Part shown: one piece after another, positions 1 through 8,485 of the stretch
How the letters are laid out: the number at the start of each line of letters is the position of its first letter
Numbering within the stretch: the stretch's first letter is position 1
Assembly: GCA_035517495.1 (NCBI GenBank)
Contig: DATIYT010000024.1
Coordinates: 62,001-126,000 of the forward strand
Direction of reading: 5' to 3'
Source of the DNA: DASZHJ01 sp035517495
Lineage (GTDB): Bacteria; Pseudomonadota; Alphaproteobacteria; ATCC43930; CGMCC-115725
Length of the DNA stretch: 64,000 bases
The notes under the pieces: model-generated
Database searches by the model: none
Told to the model about the DNA's origin: nothing
Seen by the model: the letters and a program-made list of their open reading frames with translations, nothing else
Position numbers and translations under genes: made by a program

Positions 1-937
1 CCGTGGCGCCCGCCGGCACGTCTCGCATGATGCCGCTCTGGGCCGCGATCCTAGCTCCGCGGCCGATCACGAGATGTCCCGTAAGGCCGCCCTGGCCGCC
101 GATTTGAACGAAGTCGCCGAGCTTGGTACTTCCGGAAATTCCAACTTGGGCCACCAAAACACAGCCGCGCCCGATTTGCACGTTGTGCCCGATCTGCACG
201 AGATTATCAATCATCGTGCCGGCGCCAATGATGGTGTCTGGCCCCGCGCCACGGTCGATCGTCGAGTTGGCGCCGATTTCGACGTCGTCCTCGATCACGA
301 CGCGCCCCAATTGCGGCACCTTCACCACCCCCGCAGGGTCGGGCGCGAACCCGAAGCCGTCCTGGCCCACCCGCACGCCAGGATAGAGCACGACCCGCGA
401 ACCGATTAGCGCGTGGCTTACCGTGACGCATGGGCCGATCCGAACCTGATCGCCGAGGACACAGCCGGCACCGATCACGCTGCCAGCCCCGATGCGGCAG
501 TCCCGACCGATCTCGACCCGAGCTTCGATCACCGCATGAGGACCGATCACCGCGCCGCTCCCGATGCGTGCGGTTGCATCCACCAGCGCGCTCGCGTGTA
601 TGCCCGGCACCGGATCCGGTTCCGGATAGAAGGCCCGCGCCGCCAGGGCGTAGGCGCGATAGGGCTTCTCGGTGACCAGCGGCACCAAGCCTTTCGGCGC
701 ATGTGCCAGTGACGATGGATGCACGAATGCCGCACCCGCACGGGTTCGTTGGAAAGCCGCCAGATATTTCCGGTTGTCGAAGAAGCTCACGTCATCCGGG
801 CCGGCGGACTCGAGCGACGCAACGTCGCGCATAAGGCGCTCGGGATCGGCGCCTCCCACGATGCTTGCACCGGTGCATTCCGCGAGTGCCCTAAGCTTTA
901 TCGGCGGTGCCACCGTGAAGAATCGGGAATCGGCCAT
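1..937 (-). CDS. lpxD: UDP-3-O-acylglucosamine N-acyltransferase LpxD (3' end outside window)
   Basis: Third step of lipid A synthesis: N-acylation of UDP-3-O-acyl-glucosamine in the cytoplasm. Translating the minus strand from the ATG at 937 gives MADSRFFTVAPPIKLRAL, an N-terminal uridine-binding type domain to about residue 100, then a long run of hexapeptide repeats (IGSGAVIGPHAVIEARVEIG and similar) that form the left-handed beta helix. About 312 codons are present; the family is usually 340-350 residues, so only the C-terminal end is missing. The start lies 4 nt after the stop of the Skp-like gene, so the two are almost certainly co-transcribed. In related bacteria fabZ and lpxA follow; they would lie beyond the window edge. 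Confidence 0.93.
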   Translation of the reverse strand, partial: MADSRFFTVAPPIKLRALAECTGASIVGGADPERLMRDVASLESAGPDDVSFFDNRKYLAAFQRTRAGAAFVHPSSLAHAPKGLVPLVTEKPYRAYALAARAFYPEPDPVPGIHASALVDATARIGSGAVIGPHAVIEARVEIGRDCRIGAGSVIGAGCVLGDQVRIGPCVTVSHALIGSRVVLYPGVRVGQDGFGFAPDPAGVVKVPQLGRVVIEDDVEIGANSTIDRGAGPDTIIGAGTMIDNLVQIGHNVQIGRGCVLVAQVGISGSTKLGDFVQIGGQGGLTGHLVIGRGARIAAQSGIMRDVPAGAT

Positions 938-941
938 GGCG

Positions 942-1571
942 TTAGTTTTTCGCCGCTGGTGGCACCGGACTTGCGGGCTGCTGCTCGGTTGCGGGTGGTT
1001 CCAGCGTCACACTGGGCAATCGCTGATCGAGTCGGGTCAGCGCATCGGTGGTTATGTCGAAGCCGTCAGTTCCGAGCACCACGGCGGCCTTTTGAATGAC
1101 GAGATTTGCGTGGCGGGCCGCAGCGATCTCGGCAACCACCTGCAGTGCCGCCCCCTGTACCTTTTCGATCGCTTCCTTGGTCTCCTCCTGCCAAACACGC
1201 TGCCGCGCCTGCACCGTGCGATCCAGCTCCTCGAGCTTCTGCTGGAACTCTCGGCTTTTGGCCTCCAGCTGGTCCGGCGCCATCGCGTTGCGCTGGCGTT
1301 CGAGGTCGGCGCGCGCGCGCTGCAGCTGGTCCTCCTGCTCGGCGACCTGCTTGGAGAAGCTCTCGCGCTCTTTGTCCATCTGCGCCTGCACGCTTTTCGC
1401 GGCCTTGGAATTGTAAACGAGTTGTTGCATGTCGACCATTACGATAACCGGCGCCGGCGTCGCGGCGGGCTCGCTCTGAGCCCAGGCGGCCACGCTCGCC
1501 AGCAGCAACGTCGCGGACAGGGCCGCTGCGCGGCCGTGCCATCGCCATCGGAACAATTGAAATTGCAACAT
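942..1571 (-). CDS. OmpH/Skp-family periplasmic chaperone
   Basis: Periplasmic holdase that escorts unfolded outer-membrane proteins to the BAM complex. The 209-residue product starts with a basic n-region and hydrophobic stretch ending at a signal-peptidase site (ASVAAWAQ). The mature part begins PVIVMVDMQQLVYNSKAAK, the typical OmpH start, followed by about 80 residues of charged heptad-like coiled coil (the Skp arms) and a short C-terminal return strand (LVIQKAAVVLG). I chose the ATG at 1571 because it gives a clean signal peptide; a GTG at 1598 in the same frame would add nine residues without a better ribosome site. It sits between bamA and lpxD, the usual context. Confidence 0.88.
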   Translation of the reverse strand: MLQFQLFRWRWHGRAAALSATLLLASVAAWAQSEPAATPAPVIVMVDMQQLVYNSKAAKSVQAQMDKERESFSKQVAEQEDQLQRARADLERQRNAMAPDQLEAKSREFQQKLEELDRTVQARQRVWQEETKEAIEKVQGAALQVVAEIAAARHANLVIQKAAVVLGTDGFDITTDALTRLDQRLPSVTLEPPATEQQPASPVPPAAKN

Positions 1572-1654
1572 GGTTCCGGCTCGTCGACCCTGCGGCACTT
1601 TCAGCGCCGCGTCGGCATTTGACGCAGTGAAGAATATCGGGGGTGCCGGTTCAT

Positions 1655-4006
1655 CTAGAACCTCGTTCCAAAACTGATGCGCACCAGCTGAGTCTTGTCG
1701 AACGATTCCTTCCTGACGGGAACGGCCATGTCAAACTGGATTGGACCCAGTGGAGACACCCAACTGAGACCGGCCCCCATCGAGATGCGAAGGAACGGCG
1801 TCGATCCAACCACCGTCGGTCCTTGCGCATCGCTGTTCCAATTGTTGCCGAAATCGGTGAAAACGCGGCCGGTCAAACCGATCTCCTGCGGTAGCCCCAA
1901 CGGAAATCCCAGAGACACGGTTCCCGTATAGTAGTCGTTGCCGCCGAGCGCGTCGCCGGTCGAACTATCACGCGGACCAATTCCCGCGATCTCGAAGCCG
2001 CGCAGGTTGTCGCCGCCGACGAAAAAGCGATCTTCGATATTGATCGTGCTGTTTATTGGGACAATAACGCCAGCCTCGCTGAACAGGCTCACCACCCACT
2101 GCGGAGCCAGGGGTATGAAGTATCCGCCTGTCAAGACATTGCGGAAATACCGGACTTGCCCGCCGAGCCCAGCAAGGTCGGTCGCAAGCTGCACATAGTA
2201 GCCCTCGGTCGCATTCTGGCGATTATCGCGCCGATCGTAGATCAGGACCTGTCCGACCGCCGATGTATTGCGCGAGCCGGCCTCTTGTTGAATGAAGAAC
2301 GAGGCGGTCGACGCGACGTTGTTGATCGTGTCCTTGCGCAGCGTGTATTTCAGCGTCTGCCGTAAATAGTCGTTGAAGTTATAGCCGACACGCAGCGCGC
2401 CGCCTATCGATTCTTGATTGAATTGAGATTCTTGCTGCTGATTGCGGTTCAGTGCGAACAGGTCGATACCCGCCACCATGTTGCGATCGAGGAAGTAAGG
2501 TTGGGTGAAGCTGAAGTCCAACTGTTGCGTATTCTCCGCGACGGTGACACCCAGGCGAAGATCCTGGCCTTTGCCCAACAGGTTGCGTTCTCGAATCGTG
2601 ATGTCGGCGAGCGGGCCGTCGGTCGTCGAGTAGCCGACGCCGATCGAGAATTCGCCGGTCGACTGCTCCTCGACATTGACGTTGATGATCGCCTTGTCCG
2701 GCGTCGAACCTTGCGAGTTGGTTACGTCGACTTTCTTGAAGAAGCCCAAGTTCTGAATGCGCTGTTGTGAAAGCCGAAGCTTCGCCGCGTTGAATGCATC
2801 GCCTTCAACCAGGCGAAATTCGCGCCTGATTACCTTGTCGAGGGTCCGCACGTTGCCGGTGATGTTGATACGCTCGACATAGACGCGCGGCCCTTCTTTG
2901 ATGTCGTAGGTGACGTCGACGGTGCGGTTCTCGGCGTGCCGCGTCACCTGCGGCTGCACGTCGACAAAGGCAAAGCCTCGATCGCCGAGTGTGTCGGTTA
3001 GCCTGGTGATGCTGTTGTCGACCTGGTCGGCGTCGTAGCGCTCGCCCTCATGGGTAGTGAGGACCGCGTAGAGGTCTTCGGCTTTGATGTCTTTGAGTTG
3101 ATTGACAATGTTGATCTTGCCGAATTTGTAACGCTTTCCCTCCTCGATCGTGAATGTCACGTAGAAGCCATCGCGCGCCGGCGAGAGTTCCGCGACGGCC
3201 GAAACGACGCGAAAATCGGCAAAACCCTGGGAGAGATAGAATTTGCGCAACAGCTCGCGATCATAGGTGAGGCGATCGGGATCGTAGACGTCGTCATTGC
3301 TGAAGAAGCGGTACCAACGCGTTTCCCTTGTCTGGATGACCTCCTTGAGCTTGCTCGGGCTGAAGGTGTGTGCGCCCACGAAGTTGATGCTCTTAATGCC
3401 GGTGGTGGCGCCTTCGTCGATTTCGAAGACAAGGTCGACGCGGTTCTGCTCGAGCTTGATCACCTTGGGATCGACGCGGGCGGCAAATCGTCCGTTCCGA
3501 CGATAAAGGTCAAGAATCCGCTTCACGTCCGCCTGAACGCGGGTGCGCGTAAACACGGTGCGCGGCTTCAGTTGCACTTCGGCCAACAACTGGCTGTCGC
3601 TGAGCTTCCGATTACCCTCGAATGCAATCCGATTGATGATCGGGTTCTCGACCACGTGCACCACGAGCGTGTTGCCCTGGCGCTGGATCGTCACATCGGC
3701 AAAGAGCCCGGTCTCGAACAGTGCCTTCAGCGATTGATCGATCTTGTCGGCGTCGAAGGGATCGCCCGGCTGCACGAGGAGATAGGAGCGGACCGTCTCC
3801 GGCTCGATGCGCTCCATCCCCTCTATCCGCACCTCGGAAATCGTGCCCCCGGCTAGAGGTTGCGAGGTCGATGGGGACGGGGTCGCTGGGCCACGATTCG
3901 CACTCGGTTTTCCTCCGCCCCCTGTCACGGGTTGAGCGGGCGTGCGCACCGGCGCCTGGGCACTCGCCAGCGCCACTACGCTCGCAGCGGTAGCTGCGCG
4001 CAGCAT
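1655..4006 (-). CDS. bamA: Outer membrane protein assembly factor BamA
   Basis: Core subunit of the beta-barrel assembly machinery in the outer membrane. The protein (783 residues from this start) has a signal peptide (ASVVALASAQA), a low-complexity linker rich in P/S/T, five POTRA domains beginning at ISEVRIEGMERIEPETVRSY, and a C-terminal Omp85 barrel with the lid-loop type motif and a terminal aromatic beta signal (VRISFGTRF). The start is uncertain: the frame is open to a TTG at 4045, which would add 13 residues, but neither position has a strong Shine-Dalgarno sequence. It follows rseP by about 60 nt and precedes the Skp gene, as in most alphaproteobacteria. Confidence 0.95.
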   Translation of the reverse strand: MLRAATAASVVALASAQAPVRTPAQPVTGGGGKPSANRGPATPSPSTSQPLAGGTISEVRIEGMERIEPETVRSYLLVQPGDPFDADKIDQSLKALFETGLFADVTIQRQGNTLVVHVVENPIINRIAFEGNRKLSDSQLLAEVQLKPRTVFTRTRVQADVKRILDLYRRNGRFAARVDPKVIKLEQNRVDLVFEIDEGATTGIKSINFVGAHTFSPSKLKEVIQTRETRWYRFFSNDDVYDPDRLTYDRELLRKFYLSQGFADFRVVSAVAELSPARDGFYVTFTIEEGKRYKFGKINIVNQLKDIKAEDLYAVLTTHEGERYDADQVDNSITRLTDTLGDRGFAFVDVQPQVTRHAENRTVDVTYDIKEGPRVYVERINITGNVRTLDKVIRREFRLVEGDAFNAAKLRLSQQRIQNLGFFKKVDVTNSQGSTPDKAIINVNVEEQSTGEFSIGVGYSTTDGPLADITIRERNLLGKGQDLRLGVTVAENTQQLDFSFTQPYFLDRNMVAGIDLFALNRNQQQESQFNQESIGGALRVGYNFNDYLRQTLKYTLRKDTINNVASTASFFIQQEAGSRNTSAVGQVLIYDRRDNRQNATEGYYVQLATDLAGLGGQVRYFRNVLTGGYFIPLAPQWVVSLFSEAGVIVPINSTINIEDRFFVGGDNLRGFEIAGIGPRDSSTGDALGGNDYYTGTVSLGFPLGLPQEIGLTGRVFTDFGNNWNSDAQGPTVVGSTPFLRISMGAGLSWVSPLGPIQFDMAVPVRKESFDKTQLVRISFGTRF

Positions 4007-4065
4007 TACCCGACCCAAACCTACCCGCAACGCGCCCCCCACCAACTTTCAGCTTGAGATCGCCC

Positions 4066-5202
4066 TCAGGTAATCCACCCCTTCAGGCGCGCAATGATCC
4101 CTAGATGCACGAAGTCATTCCAGGTCGCGAACACCATGAGGATCAGCACCAGGGCAAGTCCCAATCCGAAGCCGTACTCTTGTGCTCGCTGGCCTAGAGG
4201 CCGACCGCGGATCGCCTCTGCCGAATAGAACAGCAAATGACCGCCGTCAAGGACGGGGATGGGGAAAAGATTGATAAGGCCGAGATTTACCGACAAGACT
4301 GCCATGAACCAGATCAAGTTGCTTGGCTTGCTTTGGGCGACAATGCCCGACATCTGCGCGATTCGGAGCGGCCCTCCCAGCTCATCCGTGGTGCGCGTCC
4401 CAATAATCATTTGTCCGACCGCCGTCAGCGTGCTTGTGGACATGTTCCACGTCTCAGCAATCGCCTGGCCGACCGCCTCCACCGGCCCGCGCTTTACGTA
4501 GCGTGACTCCCCTATATGGACGACGCCGATCCGGCCGATGTGATGCATCGAGCCGAAGATATCGGTGAAGTCGGTCACAACCGGGGTCACCTTGACCGTC
4601 AACTCCTTCCCTTCGCGCCGGACCGTCAAATCAATGGGCGTCCCCTGATTGGCGCTCACCACCTGTTGTATGTCTTCAAAGCGCTCCACCGGTTTCCCAT
4701 CGACCGAGGTGATAACATCCCCGGGCTGCAGACCGGCCCGCTCCGCCGCACTGCCCGGTTGCACCTGGCCGATATCAGGCGGCGTGAAGGGCTGCCCAGC
4801 CGTCATGAAGAAAATCGCCAAAACCACGATCGCAAAGGCGAAATTTGCGATCGGGCCCGCCGCGACAATCTCCGTCCGCTGAATTAGCCGCTTGTGGTGG
4901 AAGGAGACGGCCTTTTCCTCCTCGGTCATGTCCACTGGTGTCTCTGTACGCACCGAGGACATGTCCATATCCCCGAACATCTTGATATAGCCACCCAAGG
5001 GAATAAGGCTGACCCGCCACCGCGTGCCCGCGCGATCGGTGCGTCCGAATAGCTCAGGTCCAAAGCCGATCGAGAACACTTCGACCCTGACCCCGTTGCG
5101 GCGCGCGGACAGGTAGTGTCCAAGCTCGTGCACGAAGACGAGCACCGTCAGCACAATGAGGAACGGAAGCACGTAGCTGAGGCTGCCACTAAGCCAGGCC
5201 AT
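4066..5202 (-). CDS. rseP: Site-2 protease RseP (M50 zinc metalloprotease)
   Basis: Intramembrane protease that cuts membrane anti-sigma factors and remnant signal peptides. The 378-residue protein has the zinc motif HELGH at residues 25-29 in the first transmembrane segment, a PDZ domain around 125-200 (GSAAERAGLQPGDVITSVDG), and the second active-site segment INLFPIPVLDGGHL whose Asp completes the zinc site. Only one PDZ domain is evident, shorter than the two in E. coli RseP (about 450 residues) but usual in alphaproteobacteria. A GGGAGTG sequence precedes the ATG. In most relatives dxr lies directly upstream; here cdsA is the neighbour, separated by 106 nt. Confidence 0.94.
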   Translation of the reverse strand: MAWLSGSLSYVLPFLIVLTVLVFVHELGHYLSARRNGVRVEVFSIGFGPELFGRTDRAGTRWRVSLIPLGGYIKMFGDMDMSSVRTETPVDMTEEEKAVSFHHKRLIQRTEIVAAGPIANFAFAIVVLAIFFMTAGQPFTPPDIGQVQPGSAAERAGLQPGDVITSVDGKPVERFEDIQQVVSANQGTPIDLTVRREGKELTVKVTPVVTDFTDIFGSMHHIGRIGVVHIGESRYVKRGPVEAVGQAIAETWNMSTSTLTAVGQMIIGTRTTDELGGPLRIAQMSGIVAQSKPSNLIWFMAVLSVNLGLINLFPIPVLDGGHLLFYSAEAIRGRPLGQRAQEYGFGLGLALVLILMVFATWNDFVHLGIIARLKGWIT

Positions 5203-5308
5203 CGATATTCACACTCCCTTCGGTTCGGCCGAGCGGTCTTGTTGGACCGGCGGCAAAGTCGCGCGCTTGTTTGGCAAAATTATGAAGAACCCGGGTGGTT
5301 CCGTCCAC

Positions 5309-6157
5309 TCACGGCCAATTCAGAGGCGGCGTTCGGGTGGCGAGGCTAACACCAGCTACCACGACTAGAACCGCGAGCATGGCATCAAGCCGATCGAGGA
5401 ACCCGCCATGCCCAGGGATGAGGCCACTCGCATCCTTAACACCAAAGTGTCGCTTTGCTAGCGATTCCACGAGATCGCCTGCCTGCCCCACCACCGAAAG
5501 GGTGACACTCGTCCAAAGGACGCCAGAAAGCAATGGAAGACCCATCAGTTTCTCGGCAACGGCGCCGACGAGTGCCGCCGCCGCAAGCCCGCCCACGGCA
5601 CCGGACCAGGTCTTGCCCGGGCTAACGCGAGGCGCCAGTAGTGGACCGCCCACGCCCTTTCCTACGACATAGGCGCCCGAATCGCTGGCCCAGACCAATG
5701 CAAATAGCCAAAGCACGGTGATTGCGCCGGCGTTTGGAATCGTCCTGAGCCAAAGTGCCGCAATCGACCCGCCCCCGATCCAAACGATGCCGAGTGCGGC
5801 CCAGGCGGCGCGCGCCCGCAAGTCCCGAAGGGCCAATGCCGTGACGACCGCCGACCCAATTGCCAGCCCCAAAAGCGCGCCCATCCAAAGGGCGAAACCG
5901 CCCAATGCCACCGCGACGATTTCGGTCCCAATGAGAGTTAACCTGGCCGCGCGGTTTCCCGGTCCGAACGTCAAACGCCCCCATTCCCAACCCATGATCC
6001 CCGCCGCCAACGTGACCAGAATGGTGAAGTAGGGCGAACCCGCCCAGACCGCGGCTATCGCCAGCGGCGCGAGCAGCGCGGCCGAAGCGAGCCGCAACGC
6101 AAACGCATTCGGCCTAGCGCCGGCCAACGGTTGCGCCGTAGCGCCGCTCGCGCGCAT
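5309..6157 (-). CDS. cdsA: Phosphatidate cytidylyltransferase CdsA
   Basis: Makes CDP-diacylglycerol from phosphatidate and CTP at the inner membrane, the branch point of phospholipid synthesis. The 282-residue protein is almost entirely transmembrane and carries the family signature near the C terminus: SLAKRHFGVKDASGLIPGHG followed by GFLDRLD, with the metal-binding KD and DR-D residues. The annotated ATG at 6157 overlaps the end of uppS by 44 nt, which is larger than the other overlaps here; in-frame TTG codons 10 and 20 codons downstream are possible alternatives. The uppS-cdsA order is standard. Confidence 0.93.
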   Translation of the reverse strand: MRASGATAQPLAGARPNAFALRLASAALLAPLAIAAVWAGSPYFTILVTLAAGIMGWEWGRLTFGPGNRAARLTLIGTEIVAVALGGFALWMGALLGLAIGSAVVTALALRDLRARAAWAALGIVWIGGGSIAALWLRTIPNAGAITVLWLFALVWASDSGAYVVGKGVGGPLLAPRVSPGKTWSGAVGGLAAAALVGAVAEKLMGLPLLSGVLWTSVTLSVVGQAGDLVESLAKRHFGVKDASGLIPGHGGFLDRLDAMLAVLVVVAGVSLATRTPPLNWP

Positions 6158-6812
6158 GGAACTCCTGAAGCGCGCCCTCGAAGTCCGACTTGGAAAAGTC
6201 GGGCCAGAGCGTGTCGAGGAACACGAACTCCGCGTAGGCCGTTTGCCACAGCAGGAAATTGCTGAGGCGCTGCTCGCCGCTGGTCCGGATCACCAGGTCA
6301 GGGTCCGGCATGTCCGCGGTCAGAAGGTGGTGGGCGACGCAAGCCTCATCGACTTCTGCCGGATCGATAAGTCCCGCCGCCGCCTTGGCGGCGATGCGGC
6401 GGGCCGCCAAAGCGATCTCCGCCCGGCCGCCATAGGACAAAGCGATCGCGACCGTGCCGCGAGTGTTGCGATCGGTCAACGCCTCGGTCTGTTCGATCAA
6501 CGTCACGATGTCCGGCGGAAGCCGCTCGCGGTCACCAATCACGCGAAGGCGGATATTGTTGCGATTGAGCTCGGCGATCTCCGAACGCAGATAGTGGCGC
6601 AGCAGCCCCATGAGATCGTCGACCTCATTCGCCGGACGCTTCCAATTCTCCGATGAAAAACCGAAGAGAGTCAGGTAGGGAACACCGAGTTCGGCCGCCG
6701 CTTCCACGGCGCGCCGCGCGGCCTCGGCGCCGCTGCGATGACCGGCAATGCGCGGCAGACCGCGCGCACGCGCCCAACGTCCATTGCCGTCCATGATGAT
6801 GGCGACATGCAC
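6114..6812 (-). CDS. uppS: Isoprenyl transferase (undecaprenyl diphosphate synthase)
   Basis: Condenses isopentenyl diphosphate onto farnesyl diphosphate to give the C55 carrier lipid for peptidoglycan and O-antigen. The protein shows MDGNGRWA at residues 7-14, FSSENWKRP, and the C-terminal RTSGEQRLSNFLLWQ and AYAEF motifs. The first conventional start in frame is the GTG at 6812, giving 232 residues and almost no N-terminal lead before the catalytic motif. No ribosome site precedes that GTG. A strong AAGGAAGGAG lies 6 nt before an in-frame ATT at 6839, nine codons further upstream, so translation may begin there (see finding). Confidence 0.93.
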   Translation of the reverse strand: MHVAIIMDGNGRWARARGLPRIAGHRSGAEAARRAVEAAAELGVPYLTLFGFSSENWKRPANEVDDLMGLLRHYLRSEIAELNRNNIRLRVIGDRERLPPDIVTLIEQTEALTDRNTRGTVAIALSYGGRAEIALAARRIAAKAAAGLIDPAEVDEACVAHHLLTADMPDPDLVIRTSGEQRLSNFLLWQTAYAEFVFLDTLWPDFSKSDFEGALQEFHARERRYGATVGRR

Positions 6813-6949
6813 CGGTGTGGGCTGCTGGCTATCGGGAATCGGCGGCTCCTTCCTTAGCGCGCAAAGCGACGAGGCACGCCCCCCGAGGGCTGAGACTCGG
6901 ACTCGCGCGTCGTCAGGGCAAAATCAATGATCCAGAGCACGATCGCAAT

Positions 6950-7510
6950 CTAGACGTGCAGGATTTCCTTTTCCTTGTGCTGCAGGGTCTCGTCCACTTT
7001 CTTGATCATCTCGTCGGTTACCCCTTGCACGTCCTTCTCGAGCTTCCGGTGCTGATCCTGGGTGATGTCTCGATCCTTCTCGCGCTTCTTCAACGCTTCG
7101 AGCGCGTCCCGCCTGACGTTGCGCACCGAGACCTTTGCTTGCTCGGCATATTTGTGCGCGACCTTGGTTAGATCCTTGCGCCGTTCCTCGCTCAACGGCG
7201 GGATCGGCACGCGCAGCACTTGGCCCTCGGCCTGCGGATTGAGACCGAGCCCAGCCTCGCGGATCGCTCCGTCCACCGCCTTTACCATTCCGCGGTCCCA
7301 GACTTGAACCACGATCATCCGTGGCTCCGGCGCGCTCACGGTCGCGAGCTGATTCAAAGGCATGTTGGTTCCGTAGGCGCTCACCATCACCGGATCAAGC
7401 AGGTTGACGCTGGCCCGTCCGGTGCGAAGACCGGCCAGCTCCTTCTTGAAGACGTCGATCGCGCCATCCATGCGGCGCCTAATGTCCTTCACCAAAACAT
7501 CCTCGCTCAT
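6950..7510 (-). CDS. frr: Ribosome recycling factor
   Basis: With EF-G it splits post-termination ribosomes. The 186-residue product has the family length and the usual pattern: MSEDVLVKDIRRRMDGAIDV, LAGLRTGRAS, PIPPLSEERRKDL and a charged helical C terminus (VDETLQHKEKEILHV). The frame is open further upstream into pyrH, but the ATG at 7510 overlaps the pyrH stop by 4 nt (ATGA) and gives the conserved length, so the longer version is rejected. The order pyrH-frr-uppS is widespread in bacteria. Confidence 0.96.
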   Translation of the reverse strand: MSEDVLVKDIRRRMDGAIDVFKKELAGLRTGRASVNLLDPVMVSAYGTNMPLNQLATVSAPEPRMIVVQVWDRGMVKAVDGAIREAGLGLNPQAEGQVLRVPIPPLSEERRKDLTKVAHKYAEQAKVSVRNVRRDALEALKKREKDRDITQDQHRKLEKDVQGVTDEMIKKVDETLQHKEKEILHV

Positions 7511-8238
7511 GGCTTCGTCTCCTCGGCAATGACGGTGAACCGACCCCGCCCGGTCACCACTTCGGCGAACCCCCCGGTTTCTTGGATCGAGAACACCAGT
7601 ATCGGAATCTGGTTCTCGCGCGCCAACGAGATTGCCGCGGCGTCCATCACCCTCAGATCCCGCGACAACACGTCGAGATACGTCAACCGATCGTAACGCT
7701 CGGCGCCCGGCACCTTCTTGGGGTCGGCGGAGTAGACGCCATCGACCTTGGTACCCTTGAAGAGCGCGTCGCAACCCATCTCGGAGGCGCGCAGCGCCGC
7801 TGCGGTATCGGTAGTGAAAAAAGGATTGCCGGTCCCGGCGGCAAAGATCACAACCCTACCCTTCTCCATGTGACGGATGGCGCGTCTGCGGATGTACGGC
7901 TCGCAGACCGCCTGCATGCTGATTGCGGACAAAACCCGCGTCGGCACTTCAAGGCGCTCGAGGGCACTTTGCATGGCCAGTGAATTGATCACCGTCGCAA
8001 GCATGCCCATGTAGTCTGCGGTTGCCCGCTCGATGCCGGTCGCGGCGCCGGCAAGGCCTCGGAAGATATTGCCGCCGCCGATGACCAGCGAAACCTGAAC
8101 GCCAAGGCCATGCACCTGGCGGATCTCGGCCGCTATCCGCGACACGACGGCAGGGTCCTGGCCGTATTCCCGCTCCCCCATGAGCGCTTCGCCGGAGATT
8201 TTCAACAGGACCCGGCGGAATTTGTTAGCCGATGCCAT
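7507..8238 (-). CDS. pyrH: UMP kinase
   Basis: Phosphorylates UMP to UDP; hexameric amino-acid-kinase-fold enzyme regulated by GTP and UTP in many bacteria. The 243-residue protein has the N-terminal phosphate-binding KISGEALMG, LVIGGGNIFRG, the UMP-site region TADYMGMLATVINSLA, and the ATP-site segment GTGNPFFTTDTAAALRA followed by KVDGVYSADPKK. Starts at an ATG that fits the family N terminus. It lies about 250 nt downstream of tsf, and that gap contains a perfect 14-bp inverted repeat. Confidence 0.96.
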   Translation of the reverse strand: MASANKFRRVLLKISGEALMGEREYGQDPAVVSRIAAEIRQVHGLGVQVSLVIGGGNIFRGLAGAATGIERATADYMGMLATVINSLAMQSALERLEVPTRVLSAISMQAVCEPYIRRRAIRHMEKGRVVIFAAGTGNPFFTTDTAAALRASEMGCDALFKGTKVDGVYSADPKKVPGAERYDRLTYLDVLSRDLRVMDAAAISLARENQIPILVFSIQETGGFAEVVTGRGRFTVIAEETKP

Positions 8239-8358
8239 GCGCGTTTCTGTCCCCGTCCAGTGTCCCGATCCCGAAGCTCGCGCGTCCGTTCGGCAAGCCT
8301 CTATGCGACTTTGGGAATCAAGGGGACACCAGCAACTCTATGATTCTCGTGCGGCATT

Positions 8359-8396
8359 GGATTTGAAGTTCCCCCTACGGTTGGAACTTCAAATCC
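8359..8396 (-). repeat. Perfect 14-bp inverted repeat between tsf and pyrH
   Basis: GGATTTGAAGTTCC at 8359-8372 is the exact reverse complement of GGAACTTCAAATCC at 8383-8396, leaving a 10-nt loop. It lies in the 247-nt gap between tsf and pyrH, both read from the minus strand. No run of T follows on either strand, so it is not a classical intrinsic terminator. It could be an RNA processing or stabilising hairpin, a Rho-linked partial terminator, or a dispersed palindromic repeat. The rest of the gap (8239-8485) shows no convincing gene. Confidence 0.75.
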
Positions 8397-8485
8397 GCCT
8401 ACACGAGGAGATCATACATGAACCGGTGGCGTCCGTCTTGCCGCCACCCAATCGGCCTTCAGGACCAGCAAGCGGGCATCGGGGC

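Noticed and set aside
7511..7774. 88-codon extension of frr
   Set aside because: It overlaps pyrH; the ATG at 7510 gives the standard 186-residue RRF.
8359..8396. Intrinsic terminator after tsf
   Set aside because: The stem is strong but neither strand has a T-run after it.
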